In this document: in pieces, positions 1-9,803 of the stretch
How positions within the stretch are numbered: the stretch's first letter is position 1
Layout: every line of letters begins with the position of its first letter
Origin: Fistulifera solaris
Taxonomy: Eukaryota; Bacillariophyta; Bacillariophyceae; Naviculales; Stauroneidaceae
DNA: 64,000 nt
NCBI GenBank assembly: GCA_030295235.1
Contig: AP026139.1
Coordinates: 310,001 to 374,000, forward strand
Direction of reading: 5' to 3'
The notes under the pieces: generated by a model
What the model saw: only the letters and a program-made list of their open reading frames with translations
The model's database searches: none
What the model was told of the DNA's origin: nothing
Program-made: the position numbers and the translations under genes

Positions 1-154
1 GCTCCTTTTCTTCATTATTGTTGTTTCGACAGTACATAACCAACTATACAACAAAAATAGATAGACGAGATATAGCTACCTGGTTTAGCGTCGCACAGGG
101 ACTGGTTTATTCTTTCATCCGGGTTCTAAAGGTTGTGAAAGTTGCGCGCAACAC

Positions 155-180
155 AACAACAACAACAACAACAAACAACA
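155..180. repeat. CAA trinucleotide microsatellite
   Basis: A run of CAA units with one irregular unit lies about 80 bp upstream of the PRP18 start codon, probably in its 5' untranslated region. It is simple-sequence DNA and no function is claimed. Confidence 0.7.
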
Positions 181-256
181 TCTAAATACATTCGACATTA
201 TTTCGATAAACGCATCGACGGAGTATTACTTATTGATAATAAACATACTCAAAACC

Positions 257-1257
257 ATGGATTTGCTCAAAAGGAAATGGAACGCAAAAGAAAGTCTTGG
301 AGAGTGCCAAGGCCAAATCGGGCCGTTTCATTCGAGTCAAAGACCTCCGGAAGGAAGAAGAAGAAACGCAAGGTACGAAACGACCCGCCGAGCCAAATAA
401 TACCGAGACTTCCAAGCGTTCGAAAACGGATGATGTTGCACACAACGAATTACCCACCCAGAGTCAGCCGCCCATCCCCAAACAGCAATCGACGCGACAT
501 GGTGTTACGGACGACATGAGCTCCATCGACGTTACCACGGAACTGCGTTCGTACGGCCTACCCATTCGACTTTTTTGGTGAAAGCGATATCGAACGAAGA
601 GAACGATTGCAGGAAGCACGAAAGGCACAGAAAGAAACGCTGGCGACCTTGTCGGAAAAGGAAGAGTTTCGACTGGGCAAGGGACACAGTATTCGGAATC
701 CCTTCCTGGAGAAGAACAACAATGAGGATGCGATTGCCGCACCAGCGAAACCGCCGGAAGAAAACAAGTGGACCATAGATGACGAAACGGATCCCCCTAA
801 AAAAATTTATCGCTATTTGAAAGGTCTGCTTCGCGAATGGGAAGACGATTTGATGCAGCGTCCCGAAGAAGTCAAACGATCCGTCGCCGGACGAAACGAA
901 ACCAAAACGCTAAAACAATGCAAAGATTACATTCGACCGCTCTTTAAATTGTGTAAGAATCGTACTTTAGCCGAAGACATGATGGGGCATATTCTCAAGA
1001 TTGTCGAGTACTGTCAGCAAGGAGAATTTGTCAAGGCCAACGACACCTATATTGATGTAGCCATTGGACGGGCCGCGTGGCCAATCGGTGTGACCATGGT
1101 GGGTATTCATGAGCGTACCGGACGATCGAAAATTAACAGTCAGAATGTGGCTCATGTGATGAATAGTGAATTGCAACGCAAATATTTGACGAGCGTGAAG
1201 CGTCTCATTACCTTGCACAACGCAAGCGACCCGATGTGGATCCGTCGAAAAAAGTAA
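257..1257 (+). CDS. PRP18: Pre-mRNA splicing factor PRP18
   Basis: PRP18 is a U5 snRNP-associated factor that acts at the second catalytic step of splicing. The N-terminus shows the short basic helix typical of the family, followed by an SFM/PRP4-like motif (GLPIRLFGES). The C-terminal Prp18 five-helix domain fills roughly the last 170 residues, with YRYLKGLLREWEDDL near its start and the conserved AAWPIGVTMVGIHERTGR loop near the end. The reading frame is broken three times. Restoring it needs one more A at 269-272, one more T at 297-298 and one fewer T at 571-576. All three are run-length changes, so I read this as one gene with sequence errors. The ATG at 257 is chosen because the restored frame starts there with a PRP18-like N-terminus. 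It converges on the J-domain gene downstream. Confidence 0.88.
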
Positions 1258-2126
1258 TTAATTGATTTTCGTCCGGAGATTAGTCTACACTGCTTTTTAT
1301 TTTGATGCATTTTCACTAGACCCTATGATGAATGCGACTTTTCGGTTGTTGGATGAAACAATAGATCAAAGCCAGTACCTGGTGCGACAACGGGAGAAGA
1401 CAGTGACAAGCTGCGAGAAGCGATCATGTTTTTTTTTTTCTTTTTCGATGTTCCCAGATCGCAGGAACATGAAAGCCATAACCACTTGTATGATTTTCAT
1501 AAAAAGCGATCACCGTTTCGTTCATACGATAACGCAATTTATACAATTAATTATCGCCGGCTAACATTTAGTCTAAATGGTCCCCCAAGCACTTATTGCA
1601 ACGCTAATTTTACAATATAGCGCAAAATTTATTCTCTTTTCCCGAGCAGGAGTTTTTTTGAAAGTGCAGGTTCGCTTTATCGGATGATAACAAAGCATCG
1701 CTGACTTGTCATTCATCATCTTGCGTCCCCAAAACAATTCCGACTGTGGCAAAGATTATGCCTGAATCGACAGCACTTTTACCGTAAATCAAACAGCTCT
1801 GCGAATCGCTGTACAATCGCTACTGCCCGTCTATTAGCGAATAACATTGTCTTTGCCTTCTTCATAAGCAAGCTAAGAAAAAACGTAGCTCTCATGGAAC
1901 GTCGTTATGATAACCACGTTCGAAATGCAATGAGCGTTAGATGTTTCTCCTCTCCTCCACGCACAGCTCATCTGCCTCAGTTTTCAGTACACCCGCTCTC
2001 ATCCTGTCACACGTTTTCTTCTAGAAGTCAAAGATGCATTCACTGTCTGCAGCGCCCCTTATGAATTCAAAAGCGTCTTGCCCAGGGCAAATGTCTCTTG
2101 TTTGCGCATCAAAAGTGCGAAAATCA
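1258..2126. other. Intergenic region between convergent genes, with a dispersed repeat
   Basis: This is the 3' flank shared by PRP18 and the convergent J-domain gene. I see no convincing gene. The only recognisable content is a roughly 200-bp repeat (1888-2084) shared with 14782-14983, listed separately. Confidence 0.6.
1888..2084 (+). repeat. Dispersed repeat, copy 1 (pairs with 14782-14983)
   Basis: About 200 bp match 14782-14983 in the same orientation with scattered differences. The conserved core includes ACCACGTTCGAAATGCAATG and a long stretch around CACAGCTCATCTGCCTCAG. Neither copy has an obvious ORF. It may be a short non-autonomous element, but I could not define terminal repeats or a target duplication. 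Confidence 0.65.
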
Positions 2127-2561
2127 TCAATTTGTGCCCGAATCTTGTAGACTCGTAATATCATAAATCAAAGAACATCCAGGGCAATCCACCGGTTCAC
2201 TTTCCCCGACTTCAATATCCATTTCTTGGCCACAACGACACGTAAAATACCACACCCTGACTTCTTGCCCCTCTTCTTCATCGAGCACGTATTCCGGTCC
2301 AGTACAATCTTCTTTTTGTATGCGTAAAGCATTTTTCACTCGACTGAACGATTGAATTTTCCACAAACGCAACTGTTCATCGTACGCCTTTCGATTTTCG
2401 CGCAAACATTCCCACGCCAGTTGAATGCGCCGAAATTCCGCTGTGGCTCCCGGTCGTTTGTCGGGATGATACTGCAAGGCCGCCCGATGATAGGCCGCTT
2501 TGATGGTCTCCATGTCGGCTTGGGGTGAGACTTGTAATGTGTCATAGTGAGTTGTTGTCAT
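2127..2561 (-). CDS. DPH4: J-domain protein with CSL zinc finger, DPH4/DNAJC24 type
   Basis: The protein is 144 residues, the usual size for DPH4. Residues 1-65 form a J domain with the HPD motif (YHPDKRPG). The C-terminal part is a CSL-type zinc finger with CRCGQ and, about 20 residues later, CPGC. In eukaryotes DPH4/DNAJC24 stimulates Hsp70 and, with DPH3, supplies iron and electrons to DPH1-DPH2 in diphthamide synthesis on eEF2. The start is the ATG at 2561; the open frame runs further upstream but without family similarity. It shares a 295-bp divergent promoter with prohibitin-2. Confidence 0.85.
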   Translation of the reverse strand: MTTTHYDTLQVSPQADMETIKAAYHRAALQYHPDKRPGATAEFRRIQLAWECLRENRKAYDEQLRLWKIQSFSRVKNALRIQKEDCTGPEYVLDEEEGQEVRVWYFTCRCGQEMDIEVGESEPVDCPGCSLIYDITSLQDSGTN

Positions 2562-2687
2562 GGTAGAATTGATATTGTCTTGTTTTATTTTGTTTATACG
2601 GAGTATTATTTTAAGATGAGATGATAGCGAAAAAAAAAAAACACACGCGACCAAAGTCAGTCCCGAAAAAACGGATACAGGACAGGT

Positions 2688-2706
2688 TGACTGAGTCACG
2701 CACGTG
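2688..2706. promoter_or_regulatory. bZIP-type site next to a G-box in a bidirectional promoter
   Basis: TGACTGAGTCA (2688-2698) contains the AP-1/bZIP consensus TGAGTCA. It is followed two bases later by the palindromic G-box CACGTG (2701-2706). The pair lies between the divergent DPH4-like and prohibitin-2 genes. Binding is inferred from the motifs only. Confidence 0.4.
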
Positions 2707-2856
2707 TCGTCGCCATGCAAACGCTTCCACGCCGTCCGTTCGTCGCGTGAAAATCTTTTTCCCACCATGCGACAGACGCAGCGATGAAAGAGAGCAGACT
2801 CTTCTCTTCTCTTGTTCCTTCCCAACTCATTTTCTCTTTTCTAATATTATACGAAC

Positions 2857-3798
2857 ATGTCCAATCAATTTCGACAAGCCTTTCAGCGCATGGCCAGTCA
2901 GGTCAATGCCAGCGGCGGAGGAGGCGGAGGAGGACCGAATCGGGCCGCCCAAGCCGCCGCACGATCGATCGGGGCGCTCGCAAGTGCCGCCGTTCTCAGT
3001 TACGGAGCGTACAATTCCGTTTACACGGTTCAAGGAGGTCACCGTGCCGTCGTATTCAATCGCTTTGTCGGTATGAAAGACACAGTCTACGGGGAAGGTT
3101 TGAATTTTAACATTCCGTGGTTTGAACACCCCGTCATCTTTGATATCCGCACGCGTCCGGTCAATTTACAGACGTTGACGGGATCGATGGATTTGCAAAT
3201 GGTGACGATTGCCATTCGTGTGTTGCACAAACCCGATCCCAACAAATTGGTTTGGATTTACCGCTTTTTGGGAGAAAACTACGACGAGCGGGTCTTGCCG
3301 AGTGTCATGAACGAGTGCGCCAAGGCCGTTGTAGCGCGTTACAATGCGAACGAACTCTTGACCAAGCGAGATGAAGTCAGTCGTGAAATTTCGTTGGATT
3401 TACAGAAACGTGCGAGTAATTTCAACATCATTTTGGAAGATGTGGCGATTACGCATTTGGCCTTCTCGCCCGAGTACGCCAAGGCCGTCGAGGCGAAGCA
3501 GGTTGCGCAACAAGACGCGGAGCGTGGTAAATATATTGTCATGGGGGCGCAACAGGAAAAGAAGACGATCATTACCAAGGCGAGAGGAGAGGCCGAATCA
3601 GCTGAACTCATTGGTCAGGCGGTGCGCAAGAATCCTGGTTTCATGAAATTGCGACGCATCGACGCGGCTCGAGATATCGCGGATATTGTGGCGAGTTCGG
3701 GCAATAAGATTTATTTGAACGCTGATACACTCTTATTGAACTTGTTGAAAGACAAAGACGAGAAATTAGAGAAGGGTGGATCCGGTGGATGGCGTTAG
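2857..3798 (+). CDS. PHB2: Prohibitin-2, mitochondrial inner membrane
   Basis: The protein has 313 residues, close to the usual PHB2 length of about 300. After a Gly-rich N-terminal segment there is a hydrophobic stretch (SIGALASAAVLSYGAYNSVY) that would anchor it in the inner mitochondrial membrane. A complete PHB/SPFH domain follows (GGHRAVVFNRFVG, IPWFEHPVIFDIRTRP). The C-terminal coiled coil carries the family's KQVAQQDAERG and ITKARGEAESA segments. With PHB1 it forms ring complexes that scaffold inner-membrane proteins and restrain m-AAA protease. The frame is intact. The poly-Gly run near residue 20 is the only oddity. Confidence 0.95.
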   Translation: MSNQFRQAFQRMASQVNASGGGGGGGPNRAAQAAARSIGALASAAVLSYGAYNSVYTVQGGHRAVVFNRFVGMKDTVYGEGLNFNIPWFEHPVIFDIRTRPVNLQTLTGSMDLQMVTIAIRVLHKPDPNKLVWIYRFLGENYDERVLPSVMNECAKAVVARYNANELLTKRDEVSREISLDLQKRASNFNIILEDVAITHLAFSPEYAKAVEAKQVAQQDAERGKYIVMGAQQEKKTIITKARGEAESAELIGQAVRKNPGFMKLRRIDAARDIADIVASSGNKIYLNADTLLLNLLKDKDEKLEKGGSGGWR

Positions 3799-3995
3799 AC
3801 GTGGCAAGGAAGTCTGAAAACGCGTTGAAAAACTGTTCTTAAAAAATAATGATTGATTATCTGATTTTTCGAAGTCGATCGACATGATTTTCTCGTTTCG
3901 TAAAGAACGTTATCGTTGAACGAGCTTGGCCCAACTAGGATAACGTTGCACCATAAGGTCCAAAGCGCATTATTTTGGAGATGTTATTTGCTTTG

Positions 3996-5824
3996 CTAGC
4001 CCTCAAAACCAAAACAAAAGCTGCTCTTTTGTTCCTTTGTTTTCTGAAACTCGGATTGTAGATCTCCGGCCTGCCTCTTGTTGCAAATATTTTTGTCACT
4101 ATTCGTATAATTTTTGTGATCATCATCATGGTAGAGGAAAGCGGCAATGATATACCTTATTCCTTGAGTCAGCACTTCACCACCGTGGTAAAGAGAGTCG
4201 CCTTTGAAGCTCAACAAGTCTCCCGTCTTCAAATACACTGTGGTGTCCTCGTCATAAAAGTACGTCCCACCACCTTCATAATCGTCACTGAGTGCCAAAA
4301 CAAAGGAATGCGTCGACTCGTCTACGTGAATAGGCAAGTGATTTGAGAGTGACCCGCCTTTATATTTCACACAAAAGGCATCGTGGATATAGAAACAGGA
4401 GGATAGGCCGAACTGGCTCACCAAAATGGGTTGTATTGAAGTCGTGAAGAGGCGCTTGAACCAATTGAGGAGCTTAGGGACGGTATGAACTGGTACATCA
4501 TGTGTCGGGACCGCGTAGTGGCGTTGCGTGGTCCATTCTCCACTTTCCGCCCAAAGAATAACTTGTTGACACGTTTCGCGGCTAAGGACATCCTTCGTTA
4601 CAAACGCCTGGTTTACAATTGCACTCCACAAAAATGTTGTTTCTGTCGCAAGGACTTCAGACCGAGAAAAATACTCATAGCTCGCAATCTTTTCTAGCTG
4701 AAGTCGAATCTCCTTGTGATTACCACAGTCCCTAGGGTAGTTTTCCGCTGCTTTCTGCCAAATTCGTTGCGCTTGCACAAACCTTTGCTCCGCCAGATAC
4801 ACAGCACCTAAGGCATGCCATAGATCCGGGTCGTCCGGAACATATTCTAGCGTCATTTCATACATCTTCTTGGCGAGTTCCAAGTTTCCCACAGAAAAGT
4901 AAAAGTGACCCAACTGTTGGGCCTCGCGCATGTTGATATCGGGAGGATGGCTGGTCCAGCTGGTGGCTTCGTAGCGACAGCGTAAGCAGCCACACGAATG
5001 ACCGGTTCGCCGTTGCAGAGCGTTCTCTCGTATTTCGACTGAATCATGCTCCTCGATCAGGCGGATCGAAACCTCATTTTGTCACGGACATCGTAGAGAG
5101 CTACGAGCGAAAGCTCGAGTTTCCCTGGATTGGTCACGGACAATTCAAACAGACAATTAGGTGCGCAAGAGTGCTGATAAGAATGGATGCACAAGTCGGG
5201 ATCAATAACGGCATACATTTGCTGCTGCAAATGATCCTGCAAGTACTTCATCACCGCCAAGGCAGAATTTTGCTTCGAATATCCTGGTAGTTGACGGGTC
5301 AATACAAGCAACTCTGGTTCGTTCAATTTCGGAACAACGTCCGTCGCGTACTGCATCATGGGATGATCCACAGAAACAACAATCATCCTTTGTCGTACTT
5401 GGGAGATTACAGTTTCCCAGCGATGGTACTCGATTTTCTCCTGTACGAATCTCCACGATAGCTTGGTCAGTGGGTGCGGTTCTGTCTGTTCATTGAGAGC
5501 CTCCAATGCATCATGCTTTCCGTTGTCGACTAACGAAAAGGCAACTTTTATTTCATAGACTTCGAAGCGGCTGTAGTGATGCGATTTGTCGATCTTCTCC
5601 AAGAACGTCTGAATGGATTCCGCATACGAAGGCGCCGACAGGTAAGGGTCGTCACGTTCTGACGAGTACCTTGGAAAGCCCTTCCCCTTCTTCACATAAA
5701 TATCCTCCTCAGTAAGAGCAACTACATGCCATGGACACTTCTTGGTAATGACAAAGTCTCCTTTTCGAAACCTCATAGATGATAATGAAGCGGATAGTTC
5801 CAAGAAAATAAAGAGCCCCTTCAT
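3996..5824 (-). CDS. SET domain - TPR - 2OG-Fe(II) oxygenase fusion protein
   Basis: Read from 5824 the first ~240 residues are SET-like. The recognisable part is the C-terminal half: the pseudoknot motif HSCAPNC, the ALYDV strand, and a Cys-rich post-SET module (GHSCGCLRC). Two or three TPR helices follow (LGHFYFSVGNLELAKKMYEM, LWHALGAVYLAEQRF). The C-terminal ~200 residues are a prolyl-4-hydroxylase-like double-stranded beta-helix with HVDES (iron-binding HxD), a distal His in LYHGG and the 2-oxoglutarate Arg in GIRYII. The SET and TPR parts are in different frames; one extra A in the A4 run (plus-strand T run 5077-5080) joins them exactly through the NEVSI strand. The ATG at 5824 is the first in frame; one about 50 bases downstream is possible. 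Substrates are unknown. A methyltransferase-hydroxylase acting on proteins is inferred. Confidence 0.75.
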
Positions 5825-5848
5825 TTTTTGCGTTTTTTTTGCCCTCAA

Positions 5849-6338
5849 TCTTCCATCCGTGGGCCGCGTATGACGGACGAACGTTTCTACTGCTGTCTGT
5901 CTGTCATCCGCTGAAATGCGCGCAGCGCCGCGCTCTCCCCGTTCCTCGATCGCGAGCCACTCATTTCGTTCCTTTCAAACGGTTTGATTGCTACCTGGTA
6001 ATCGATCTTTCGTTCGTCTCAGTTTCTCTTGAGCCGATTGCCATGGTTGCATATCAGCTATTTGAGGTAGGCGCTGCGGTGTTCGAGGAGCGCCCCGACT
6101 TCCGAGTCCGAGGGCACGCCAACTTATTGGCAGGCTTCTTGGGGAAATTCCCCGGACGTAACGACAGAGAGTGTCACCTCCGCAAGGAGTGCCCAACGCG
6201 AGGCTGCGGAATGCAACGATGTCATTCTTCGGGATGAAGGAGCGTTATCTGACGGCCTTGCGTTTACCGTCCAAGCAAAGTTATGCCATAACTCAACGGG
6301 GATTACGACTACCTTCGAGAGAAACTCCCTCTTTTTTT
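5849..6338. other. Upstream flank of the SET fusion gene, no gene seen
   Basis: The 490 bp hold the promoter of the minus-strand SET fusion and the 5' flank of the first selenocysteine tRNA gene. Open frames here show no family motif and are not called. Confidence 0.5.
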
Positions 6339-6425
6339 GCGAGCATGATCCTGACTGGTGTTGGGCGCGGACTTCAAATCCGTGGACGCCGAGAGGCGTA
6401 GTGGTCCGATTCCACCTTGCTCGCG
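6339..6425 (+). tRNA. tRNA-Sec (anticodon TCA), copy 1
   Basis: The 87-nt sequence folds as a eukaryotic selenocysteine tRNA. A seven-pair acceptor stem GCGAGCA is closed by TGCTCGC. A six-pair D stem (CCTGAC with GTTGGG, two wobbles) follows. The anticodon loop CTTCAAA carries TCA. The long variable arm forms a perfect five-pair stem, ACGCC-GAGA-GGCGT. A four-pair T stem GTGG/CCAC encloses TCCGATT. The long variable arm, short T stem and UCA anticodon set tRNA-Sec apart from ordinary serine or suppressor tRNAs, and the overall string resembles animal tRNA-Sec. It would be charged by SerRS and converted by PSTK and SepSecS to read UGA with a SECIS element. CCA is not encoded. A second copy lies 210 bp downstream. 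Confidence 0.85.
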
Positions 6426-6548
6426 TTTATCTTGTGCTCTGCTACATTGCGTGTGTGTCTGAGGGTATCATTAGAGGCTCAGATGATGCAGCAACGCATT
6501 CTAGACGCTAAAGCATCTTTTGCTTTTGAAAAATCTCTCCCCTTTTTA

Positions 6549-6635
6549 GCGAGTATGATCCTGACTGGTGGTGGGCGTGGACTTCAAATCCGTGGACGCC
6601 GAGAGGCGTAGTGGTCCGATTCCACATTGCTCGCC
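6549..6635 (+). tRNA. tRNA-Sec (anticodon TCA), copy 2, slightly weaker fold
   Basis: It is almost identical to copy 1 over 87 nt and over about 25 nt of 3' flank (TTTATCTTGTGCTCTGCT), while the 5' flanks differ. The variable arm, anticodon loop and T arm match copy 1. The differences weaken pairing: the D stem has an A-G opposition (GGTGGG instead of GTTGGG), the anticodon stem gains a T-G wobble (TGGA instead of CGGA), and the acceptor has T-G instead of C-G at pair six. It may be a second functional gene or a recent duplicate starting to decay. Confidence 0.75.
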
Positions 6636-6639
6636 TTTA

Positions 6640-7019
6640 TCTTGTGCTCTGCTGCATTATACTGCCTCTATGAGGTTCACTTGAACCGAGCGCAGCCGTT
6701 GCACAGTCTCTGGGAAACTGACTTGTGCTAATAACGCTAAACGAATACGAGAAGAGTCTATCTTCATTGACAGTCATATCGGAACACAACGCAGCAAAAG
6801 GGTGGCTGTTGTTCTATGCTTTAGTTTTGTCAAATTTGTACGGTTGCTTCTACCCTTGCTTTGACACAGTTTCAATGTGAGTTTTAAATCCATGGCTTGT
6901 TCGTATTTTATAGTTATAAATTCGATGCATGCTTAAATCCATCATTTATCAACTGCGAAGAATAGGCATTATGGATCGGCAAGCACGTCGTCAAGGGAGA
7001 CCGGGAAAGCCGTGCAGAT
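6640..7019. other. Spacer between tRNA-Sec copy 2 and the inverted repeat
   Basis: No gene, repeat or clear motif is seen here beyond the shared 3' flank of the tRNA copies. The left arm of the large inverted repeat starts at about 7020. Confidence 0.5.
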
Positions 7020-7573
7020 CTGTTACAAAGTAGGCGTACGCGGCGACAACGCTTGTCAACTATAGAGGCAGTGGAGCTGGGGCAGTTAGGTAACTGGTCA
7101 GATATGAACCAGCGAAACAGTCGGGGTTAGACTTATATTCACACTTGTAGAGAATCACTAACTCTGAGGCGTTGCAATAATCATCTACTACAGTATAATA
7201 TTGCGGCGTAAGTTTTAATAAGAAAACGATGCAAACTCAATCATTAATATTAATAATAAAAACACTTGAAAGAACGAGTCTCTCTGCGATGGAATGGGGT
7301 AACTTCAACGAAAGAACAAACAGCAACAATATCAATGGAAGAACACAAGTACCTAAAACGAGTACAAAGGAAGGAAATCGAAAGGACATCAAGTCAAAAC
7401 GGCAGAAGGTCGAACGTCGGTTCATCAAGATAAATTGCTCCCGTGAACAGCCAAAGAAACTGTCTATTCATCGAGATGACCGGATATGAGTGGATGGACT
7501 GTGAAGATCCCCATGAACACCAGACAAGGACAAGGAAAACCTCTCTGATCAGCGCGTATGCGTCGGTGGTCAA

Positions 7574-9022
7574 TCATCCAAGCATCAAATTCGATGAGTT
7601 CCGGGCAATGCGGCGCGTTGTTTTCTTCGTTCGTTCCTGGACGCATTCAAACGAATTCGAAGATCCACACTCGCATTCATCATCAAAATTGAAGCCCAGC
7701 TCCAAAACTAGCAGCTCCAATGACTCGAGTGATTCCAAACAGGACAACTCCAACAACGCAGCTTCATCCTCGAACGAATCAGGTCCATTATGGACATTAT
7801 TGCGAACTTCGGAAGCACCTTGTAGCACCTTGCACGGCTTTGCGACAGAGGATACTGCCTTTTCGTCATCAACATCATCTAACTCATCTGCGTCCATGAC
7901 ATCGAAAAACTCTGCAATGAGCGAATCCCAGGTTGCTTCATCATCATCACTTGCCACTTCAACATCCTTTGCGGCGTCTGGTAGACTGACTCCTGCATGA
8001 TTTGCGTAGAAGTCATCAATCTTTTTGTCAGCGGTGAGGTCTAGTAGGCTGCTGATATCATCATCCTTGTCGTTCTCTTCAGCAAGCTCTGGGACGCTAT
8101 CGTCTTCGTCGTCGCCGTCATCGATTGTGATGATTTCAGGCTGTTGCTCCATTGCAACTTCAACTTCAACTCCAAGTCCCACTCCAACGGATTCTTCAAC
8201 AGCAGCACCACCACCACTGCGGAGCTTAACAACACTTGCTCCCAGCTCTGCGATCCAAGCGACTATCTCGCGATGGCTTCATGCCGGTACTCTCGACAAG
8301 GTCGTCAATTGCAGCCCAGTCGGGAGAAGAATTGTAATCATTCTCCTTCATCCAGTCCATCAACTTGTCGATCTGCCATTTCTTTAACCCCTTACTGCTT
8401 GCTGAAACAGGACGCTGGCTGCTCGGTAGGAGTAGGAAAGGGACAGCGATTGCTGGCCGGGAAACAGGATGCGACGGGATGATGAACTACGTTTGTTGCG
8501 ACGCGTTCTCCCTTCAGTCCTTTCCGGCTTTTCTTCAAACATCATCATTCTTTTTCTGACCGCAAATACGGACGTTTGCGAGAAGCAGAAGCACCCGTTT
8601 TCACCTCCCATCACTGCAGCAACAGCAGCAGCAACAGGATCAAGTGACGCTGCTGCGGCCGTACCCGTAACGACACTCGCCGACGCAGTACTCTGCGTCT
8701 GAAAGGCAGCCATATCACTCAATTCCTTTCTCAAGATCTTGAAACTGTCGTCAAGGATTGCGTCAAGCGTGGTTAATTCACCGCGACGAACGACGCTATG
8801 CTCTGTATGCTGCAAAGCCTTGAATTGGTCTCCAAATAGAATCGCAAGACTAACGGTCTCTTCGACAGAGAAACCGCTAGCAGGAACCCACTGCTTCGAT
8901 TTCCACTGAGACCCACTGCTCTTGCGGATATCCTCCTTCTTCTCGAGTACTTTGTTAGCTAACGACACGAAGAGAGGCAACTCTTCGTGCCAAACGACAG
9001 GACTGACTGTGTTATTTTTCAT
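7574..9022 (-). CDS. Repeat-family acidic protein, copy 1 (homeodomain-like region, frameshifted)
   Basis: The start is the ATG at 9022. An N-terminal region of about 130 residues (EELPLFVSLANKVLEKKED, GFSVEETVSLAILFGDQFK) is conserved in all three copies and resembles nothing I recognise. It is followed by an Ala-rich stretch and a basic, Ser-rich segment. Next comes a region with the spacing of a homeodomain-like helix-turn-helix (KLMDWMKENDYNSSPDW then GMKPSQIVAWIAEL). The tail is strongly acidic (EENDKDDDISSLLDL) and Glu/Leu-rich. The frame shifts between the basic part and the helical part, and one extra G after GMKPS is shared with copy 2. A nuclear DNA-binding or regulatory role is inferred from this layout only. 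Confidence 0.5.
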
Positions 9023-9803
9023 TTTGTTTGCTTTGCGATGCTGCGGACACTTGACTTTGTCAATTGTGCTATATGTAAGCGATTTCAAACCTTCAAGACA
9101 TCAAAAGCAAGCACAGGGGTGAGTAAAGACTTCATCTCTTATGAGAACGAGACAAAAGGGTGCGAAAGTAGACGTTAATAAAGATCTTCATGGTAACTTA
9201 CCTTTCAACACGGCGATTCCTTTGAAAAGTGCGAACAAAGCAGCGAAAATATACAGCAGCGGTACGGCTTATAGATAGAATAGACCTCTGTCCATTCCCA
9301 GTTCACTCCAACAGGGAGGGAGTGAACAGGGATTTTGTTCGAACAAGGAGTGAACTGGGAGCATTTCCTGTACGAATTAATGCGTCCCGTTTACGAAATA
9401 TGGTAGTCAGTCCCTAATCCTTAACGCTTTAGGCTTGTTCTTATCAGTGCACATGTGCAGCATATTTGCACATATTTTTCGAACTAACCCGGAAATGCGC
9501 GCCCGTCGGCCATTTTTTCGTGTGCACCGGCTCGATTAAAATTGCAAAACTCATCAATTATTTATAATTATGCACATCCTTGCACATCGTTGGGAGTCTT
9601 GCACACGGATAATTTACGATCGTTCACGAATGCTTCTTAACAAAAAAACAACGCAAAATTTTTCGTCCCTATTTCCATTTCGGCTTGCTCTCTTGTTTGC
9701 CATCCCCCGCGCGTTCTTCCGACCAACGTTTGCTCTCAGAACAACAGTAAATCGTTTGTGGTACTGCATTTACCCTCATAATATAGCCCCATCGGTCAAG
9801 AAA

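Noticed and set aside
5077-5080. Programmed -1 ribosomal frameshift at the AAAA run of the SET fusion gene
   Set aside because: No slippery heptamer or obvious stimulatory structure is present, and the same kind of one-base run-length change recurs in many genes of the window. A sequence error explains it more simply.
6339-6640. Two small ORFs ending in the same repeated peptide
   Set aside because: The shared peptide is the translation of the two tRNA-Sec genes in one frame, not a protein repeat.
7443-8387. Ser/Thr-rich plus-strand ORFs in the left arm
   Set aside because: They are antisense to the acidic Asp/Glu-rich tail of the repeat-family gene, whose codons read as Ser and Leu on the other strand.
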